Below are positions 4,346 through 8,272 of a stretch of 8,272 bases of DNA, one piece after another. Under the pieces are notes generated by a model. That model searched no databases and was not told where the DNA came from. It saw only the letters and a program-made list of their open reading frames with translations. The first letter of the stretch is position 1. Each line of letters starts with the position of its first letter. Position numbers and translations under genes: made by a program. This DNA is from Actinomycetes bacterium (GTDB taxonomy: Bacteria; Actinomycetota; Acidimicrobiia; Acidimicrobiales; Palsa-688), in NCBI GenBank assembly GCA_021816565.1, contig JAKAXN010000193.1, forward strand, positions 1 through 8,272, written 5' to 3'.

Positions 4346-5896
4346 CTACGACCCGGCGGCGCCGCTCTCGTGGTCGACGACCGCGTCCCAGGTGGGCAGC
4401 AGCGTGCGGGCGGCCCGGGCCTCGTCGACCCGGCCCACCGGGGTGCTGCGGGGCGCGGCCGCCGCCTCCCCCTCCGCCTCGGCGGCAATGGCTATCAGGG
4501 CGTCGGCCAGCGCCGCCACCGTCTCGGGGCTCTCGGTCTCGGTGGGCTCGATCATGAGCGCCTCCTCCACGATGAGCGGGAAGTACACCGTCGGGGCGTG
4601 GAACCCCTCCTCCAGGAGGCGCTTTCCGACGTCGAGGGCCCGCAGCCCCTTGGCCTTCTTCAAGTTGGTGGTGGAGGCCACGAACTCGTGCATGTTGGGC
4701 CGGTCGAAGGGCAGGTCGTAGACGCCCCGCAGGCGGTGCCGCAGCCAGTTGGCGTTGAGCACCGCCCCCTCGGCCACCCGGCGCAGGCCGTCACCGCCGT
4801 TGGCCAGGATGTACGACCAGGCCCGGGCCAGGGCCAGGGCATTGCCGTACCAGGTGTGCACCCGGCCGATGCTGCGCTCGGGGGTGTGCCACTCGAAGCG
4901 GCCGTCGTCGCGCCGTACCGGCACCGGGCCGGGCAGGAACTCCGCCAGCCGGGCCGACACCGCCACCGGTCCGGCGCCGGGGCCGCCGCCGCCGTGGGGT
5001 ACGGCGAAGGTCTTGTGCAGGTTCATGTGCACGATGTCGAAGCCCATGTCCCCCGGGCGGGTGACGCCCAGGATGGCGTTGAGGTTGGCGCCGTCGTAGT
5101 ACAGCAGCCCGCCGACCTCGTGGACCGCGGCGGCGATCTCGGCGATGTCCTCCTCGAACAGGCCGAGGGTGTTCGGGTTGGTCAGCATGATGCCGGCCAC
5201 ATCCCGGTCGAGACGGGCCTTGAGAGCCTCGAGGTCGACCAGGCCACGGCTGTCGGAGGGCACGGTGACGGTCTGGTAGCCGCCCAGGGTGACCGACGCC
5301 GGATTGGTGCCGTGGGCCGAGTCCGGGATGATGATCTTGTGGCGCTGCTCCCCCTGAGCCTCGTGCCAGGCCCGCATCAGCAGCAGGCCGGTCAGCTCCC
5401 CCGCCGCCCCGGCCGGCGGCTGCAGGGTGGCGGAGTGCATGCCGGTGACCCGGCACAGGGTGTCGCCCAGCGACCACAGCAGCTCCAACCAGCCCTGCGC
5501 GTACTGGGCCGGGGTGGCCGGGTGCACGGCGGTGAGGCCCGGCAGCGACGCGGCGTCGTCGCAGAGCTTCGGGTTGTACTTCATGGTGCACGAGCCGAGC
5601 GGGTAGGCGCCCAGGTCCACCGAGTACTGGCGGTGGGTGAGCCGGGTCACGTGGGCCACCAGGTCCCGTTCGGACACCTCGGTCAACTCCACCGGCTCGG
5701 GCCGCAAAAGTCCCTCGGGGACCAGCTCCTCGGCGCCCCACTCCGGCAGGCCGGTGGTGCGGAACGACCAGGCCCTGCGGCCCGGGGACGAGTACTCGAA
5801 CACGGTGGGCTCGTGTTCGCGCCCCATGATGGGCGCGCTGGTGGCCCGCCCACCGGGGGCCGCAACCGGGTTGGTCATCGTCGTGTCGGCGCCCAT
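4346..5896 (-). CDS. gcvPB: glycine dehydrogenase (decarboxylating) subunit 2, P-protein C-terminal half
   Basis: The protein has 516 residues, normal for the second subunit of a split P-protein. It binds pyridoxal phosphate and, with GcvPA, decarboxylates glycine and passes the aminomethyl group to the lipoyl arm of the H-protein. Visible motifs: YPLGSCTMKYNPK (98-110), SAHGTNPAS (193-201), TNPNTLGLFEEDI (239-251), the cofactor Asp268 in YYDGAN, and Lys295 in NLHKTFAVPHGGGGPG as the Schiff-base lysine. MNLHKTF and the glycine-rich run after it are hallmarks of this enzyme. The start at 5896 overlaps the gcvPA stop by 1 nt (TGATG) and has AAGGTGG 7 nt upstream, which indicates translational coupling; ATG 5878 (MTNPV) is a possible alternative. 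The last 40 residues are a less conserved Ala/Glu-rich tail. Cytosolic. Confidence 0.95.
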   Translation of the reverse strand: MGADTTMTNPVAAPGGRATSAPIMGREHEPTVFEYSSPGRRAWSFRTTGLPEWGAEELVPEGLLRPEPVELTEVSERDLVAHVTRLTHRQYSVDLGAYPLGSCTMKYNPKLCDDAASLPGLTAVHPATPAQYAQGWLELLWSLGDTLCRVTGMHSATLQPPAGAAGELTGLLLMRAWHEAQGEQRHKIIIPDSAHGTNPASVTLGGYQTVTVPSDSRGLVDLEALKARLDRDVAGIMLTNPNTLGLFEEDIAEIAAAVHEVGGLLYYDGANLNAILGVTRPGDMGFDIVHMNLHKTFAVPHGGGGPGAGPVAVSARLAEFLPGPVPVRRDDGRFEWHTPERSIGRVHTWYGNALALARAWSYILANGGDGLRRVAEGAVLNANWLRHRLRGVYDLPFDRPNMHEFVASTTNLKKAKGLRALDVGKRLLEEGFHAPTVYFPLIVEEALMIEPTETESPETVAALADALIAIAAEAEGEAAAAPRSTPVGRVDEARAARTLLPTWDAVVDHESGAAGS

Positions 5897-7245
5897 CAGC
5901 GAACCACCTTCTCCAGACATGCCACGTAACTGTCGATCTCGCTCCTGGTCCTTCGCTCGGTCACCGCCACCAGCAGGGCGTCCCCACCGGAGGTGACCAC
6001 TCCGCCCTCGACACCGACCGGCACCCCGGCCAGGAAGCCCTCCTCGGCCATCCGCTCGACCACCGTGGCCGCCGGGACCGGCAGGCGCAGGGCGAACTCG
6101 CGCAGCGTGGGGGCGGGCACGAGCAGCTCGACGCCGGGGACGGCGGTCAGCGCCTCCCGGGCGTAGCGGGTGCCGCGCGCCGAGCGCAGCGCCATCTCCC
6201 GCAGGCCGGTGGTGCCCAGCCACGACAGCTGGATCATGCACGCCACGGCGATCAGGGTCTGGTTGGTGCAGACGTTCGACGACGCCTTCTCCCGGCGGAT
6301 GTCCTGCTCGCGGGCCCGCAGGGTGGTGACGTAGGCCGGGCGGCCCTCGGTGTCCACGGTCCGGCCCACCAGGCGGCCGGGCAGGCGGCGGACCAGCTCG
6401 GTGCGGCAGGCGAACAGCCCCAGGTACGGGCCGCCGAACGACAGAGGGGTTCCGAAGGGCTGTCCCTCCCCCACCACCACGTCGGCGCCGAGCTCGCCCG
6501 GCGGTCGCAGGATCCCCGACGACACCGGGTCGAAGCCGACGATCAGCAGGGCCCCGTGGCGGTCCGCGACCCGGCGGGCCGCCTCGATGTCCTCGAAGGC
6601 CCCGAGGTAGTTGGGGCCGGCCAGCAGCAGGGCGGCCGGCTGATCGGACTCGGGCGCGCCGTCCCAGTCGGTCACCCCGTCGCGCAGCGGCACGTCCACC
6701 AGGCGGTGGCCGGTCCCGGCAGCGAAGGTGGCCAGCGTCTGGCGCCAGTTGGGGTGCACCCCGCCGCTCACCCAGATGGTCTGGCGGCCCTTGGCCGCCA
6801 CCGCCAGGTTGACCGCTTCGACCGCGGCCGACGCCCCGTCGTAGAGGGAAGCGTTGGCCACCGGCAGCCCCGCCAGGCGCGACACCAGGGACTGGTACTC
6901 GAACAGGGCCTGCAGCACCCCCTGGGCCACCTCGGGCTGGTAGGGGGTGTAGGCGGTGACGAACTCGGAGCGGAAGGTCAGCCTCTTCGTGGCCGACGGC
7001 ACCTCGTGGTCGTAGGCGCCGGCCCCGGCGAAGCACAGCAGGTCCGAGCCGTAACGGTTACGGCCGGCCAGCCGCTCCATCTCGGCCAGGACGTCCGGCT
7101 CGGACATGCCGTCGGGCAGGTCCAGCCCGCCGGCCAGCCGCAGCGCCTCGGGTACCACCGAGAACAGCTCGTCTAGAGAGGCCAGGCCGATGTCGGAGAG
7201 CATCCGCTCCAGGTCGGCGTCGGTGTGGGGGACGAAGTGGCCCAA
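5896..7245 (-). CDS. gcvPA: glycine dehydrogenase (decarboxylating) subunit 1, P-protein N-terminal half
   Basis: The protein has 449 residues, the usual length of GcvPA. It forms the other half of the glycine decarboxylase with GcvPB. Conserved stretches: VPHTDADLERMLSDIG (5-20), CFAGAGAYDHEVPS (71-84), TAYTPYQPEVAQGVLQALFE (98-117), NASLYDGASAAVEA (131-144), GEGQPFGTPLSFGGPYLG (259-276) and REKASSNVCTNQTL (318-331). This half has the aminotransferase-like fold but no cofactor lysine, as expected, since the PLP lysine is in GcvPB. The start is a TTG at 7245: it puts the conserved PHT motif at residues 6-8 as in relatives, and GAAGGG lies 7 nt upstream. The next in-frame start, ATG 7203, would remove conserved residues. 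The gene begins 3 nt after the gcvT stop and overlaps gcvPB by 1 nt. Confidence 0.95.
   Translation of the reverse strand: MGHFVPHTDADLERMLSDIGLASLDELFSVVPEALRLAGGLDLPDGMSEPDVLAEMERLAGRNRYGSDLLCFAGAGAYDHEVPSATKRLTFRSEFVTAYTPYQPEVAQGVLQALFEYQSLVSRLAGLPVANASLYDGASAAVEAVNLAVAAKGRQTIWVSGGVHPNWRQTLATFAAGTGHRLVDVPLRDGVTDWDGAPESDQPAALLLAGPNYLGAFEDIEAARRVADRHGALLIVGFDPVSSGILRPPGELGADVVVGEGQPFGTPLSFGGPYLGLFACRTELVRRLPGRLVGRTVDTEGRPAYVTTLRAREQDIRREKASSNVCTNQTLIAVACMIQLSWLGTTGLREMALRSARGTRYAREALTAVPGVELLVPAPTLREFALRLPVPAATVVERMAEEGFLAGVPVGVEGGVVTSGGDALLVAVTERRTRSEIDSYVACLEKVVR
5904..5910 (-). promoter_or_regulatory. ribosome binding site of gcvPB
   Basis: On the minus strand AAGGTGG lies within the last codons of gcvPA, 7 nt before ATG 5896. 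It decides for the MGADTT start over an upstream in-frame ATG (5920), which would overlap gcvPA further. Confidence 0.65.
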
Positions 7246-7248
7246 GGT

Positions 7249-8272
7249 TCAACCCTTCTTCTTCACGAACGGGAGCGGGGCGACCGTGGCCGGTACGGGC
7301 CGGCCCCGCAGGTCGATGTTCACGGCCGTACCCGGGCCGACGTCGGGGGGCAGGAAGGCCAGGGCGATGCCGTGACCGAGCACCGGGGAGAAGTTCCCGC
7401 TGGTGATCTCGCCGATGCTCTCCCCCCCGAGCAGCACCGCGGCCCCGGTCCGCGGCGGCTGGCGGCCCTCGGTGACCAACCCGGCCAGCAGCCGGCTGAC
7501 GCCGCGCTCCCTCTCGCTCTCGAGCGCCGGGCGACCCCGGAAGCCCTCCGGCTTGGACCAGGAGACCACCCAGCCCAGGCCGGCCTGCAGGGGGGTGATA
7601 CCGGGTCCCAGTTCGTGGCCGTGCAGCGGCAGGGCGGCTTCCAGCCTGAGGGTGTCACGGGCACCCAGGCCGGCGGGGCGGATGCCCACCCCGAGCAGGG
7701 TCTCCCAGAACGCCGGGGCGGTGGCGGCCGGGACGGCGCATTCCACCCCGTCCTCGCCGGTGTAACCGGTTCCGGCGGCCACGCAGTCGGTGCCGTTCCA
7801 CCGGAAGCGGGTGACCCGGAACCGGCCCACGGCGGCCGCCTCGGGCACCACCCGGGCCAGCAGCTCCCTGGCGTCGGGGCCCTGCACGGCGATGACCGCC
7901 CGCTCGGCGGTCACGTCCTGACCACCAACCGCAGCGCGCACCCGGGCCGTGTTGGAGGCGTTGGGCATGACGTCGAACGAGTCGGGGTCCACCCACCAGA
8001 CGATGATGTCGTCGAGGACCGACCCGTCCACCTCGTCGAGCAGGTGGGTGTACTGGGCCCGGCCCGGACCGACCTTGTTGAGGTCGTTGGTGAAGCTGCG
8101 CTGCAACAGACCGAGGGCGTCGGGCCCCGTCACCCGCACGGTGCCCAGGTGGCTCACATCGAACGCCACGGCGCCCTGCCGGCAGGCCATGTGCTCGGCC
8201 AGCGTCCCGTCGGGGTACGACAGGGGCATCTCCCACCCGCCGAAGGGCACCATCTTGGCGCCCAGGGCCCGG
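7249..8272 (-). CDS. gcvT: aminomethyltransferase, glycine cleavage T-protein (N-terminus outside window)
   Basis: The frame reads in from the right edge as RALGAKMVPFGGWEMPLSYP and ends at TGA 7249-7251. About 340 residues are visible, and roughly 15-25 N-terminal residues are missing by comparison with the family. The protein moves the methylene group from aminomethyl-lipoyl H-protein to tetrahydrofolate, releasing ammonia. Motifs in order: FDVSHLG (37-43), FTNDLNKVGPGRAQYTHLLDE, GSVLDDIIVWW (with the conserved Asp87-Asp88 pair, one expected to be the catalytic Asp), AVQGPDAREL, GTGYTGEDGVE, GLGARDTLRLEAALPLHGHEL, and ITSGNFSPVLGHGIALAFLP near the end. All match GcvT rather than the related sarcosine or dimethylglycine dehydrogenase domains. 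It is the first visible gene of the operon; the promoter, and any glycine riboswitch, would be outside the window. Confidence 0.95.
   Translation of the reverse strand, partial: RALGAKMVPFGGWEMPLSYPDGTLAEHMACRQGAVAFDVSHLGTVRVTGPDALGLLQRSFTNDLNKVGPGRAQYTHLLDEVDGSVLDDIIVWWVDPDSFDVMPNASNTARVRAAVGGQDVTAERAVIAVQGPDARELLARVVPEAAAVGRFRVTRFRWNGTDCVAAGTGYTGEDGVECAVPAATAPAFWETLLGVGIRPAGLGARDTLRLEAALPLHGHELGPGITPLQAGLGWVVSWSKPEGFRGRPALESERERGVSRLLAGLVTEGRQPPRTGAAVLLGGESIGEITSGNFSPVLGHGIALAFLPPDVGPGTAVNIDLRGRPVPATVAPLPFVKKKG
7253..7258 (-). promoter_or_regulatory. ribosome binding site of gcvPA inside the gcvT 3' end
   Basis: On the minus strand GAAGGG lies 7 nt before TTG 7245. The same bases encode the final Lys-Lys-Gly of GcvT, so the site is shared with coding sequence and couples the two genes. 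It supports the TTG start. Confidence 0.65.

Noticed and set aside
4328..4360. Inverted repeat GCCGCCG/CGGCGGC at the gcvPB end as a terminator
   Set aside because: Only 7 bp with a 19-nt loop, and one arm lies inside gcvPB. Such matches are expected by chance at this GC content.
4370..5929. 519-residue plus-strand frame opposite gcvPB
   Set aside because: Antisense shadow with no domain-like sequence. The GcvPB motifs on the minus strand are unambiguous.
5897..7036. Apparent 896-residue N-terminally extended gcvPB frame
   Set aside because: The extension runs out of frame through gcvPA and gives Arg/Gly/Pro-rich nonsense. GcvPA is clearly coded there, and gcvPB has its own start and ribosome site at 5896.
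7249..8272. Glycine riboswitch or operon promoter near gcvT
   Set aside because: The gcvT start codon is beyond the right edge, so any leader is outside the window and cannot be assessed.

Overview
This is a very GC-rich, densely packed bacterial window. It looks like chromosomal DNA of an actinobacterium, plausibly a deep-branching lineage such as Acidimicrobiia. That placement is inferred from GC-rich third codon positions, frequent GTG and TTG starts, TAnnnT -10 elements placed right before start codons, and a two-subunit glycine decarboxylase. No tRNA, rRNA, CRISPR array, insertion sequence or phage gene was seen.

Left part (1-1593): the C-terminal end of an alpha/beta hydrolase (+) is followed 14 nt later by a 38-residue, very basic small protein (+). 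This converges on a ferritin-like di-iron protein (-). A perfect 14-bp hairpin sits exactly between the two convergent stop codons and probably terminates transcription from both sides. The ferritin-like gene has the best sigma70-type promoter in the window (TTGACC, 17 nt, GATACT).

Middle part (1594-4314): a 121-residue zinc-ribbon protein (-) and a universal stress protein (+) diverge from a 147-bp control region. Next come a tyrosine recombinase of the XerC/XerD type (+) and a small GTG-started protein with one membrane segment and a Pro/Gly/Thr-rich tail (+). A three-copy tandem repeat covers the stop codon of the stress-protein gene. A 14-bp palindrome directly abuts the proposed -10 of the recombinase gene.

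Right part (4346-8272): three tightly coupled minus-strand genes of the glycine cleavage system, transcribed gcvT, gcvPA, gcvPB. They encode the T-protein (its N-terminus lies beyond the window edge) and the two halves of the P-protein. Spacing is 3 nt, then a 1-nt TGATG overlap, so they are one operon with translational coupling. The H-protein gene is not between them. Together P, H, T and L proteins split glycine into CO2, ammonia and 5,10-methylene-tetrahydrofolate while reducing NAD+.

The window is mostly housekeeping. The most unusual patterns are the repeated leaderless-promoter geometry (a -10 hexamer exactly 7 nt before the start codon at three genes), the small basic protein, the unassigned di-iron protein with its upstream AT-rich palindrome, and the split glycine decarboxylase. 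I found no clear evidence of a novel multi-gene system.
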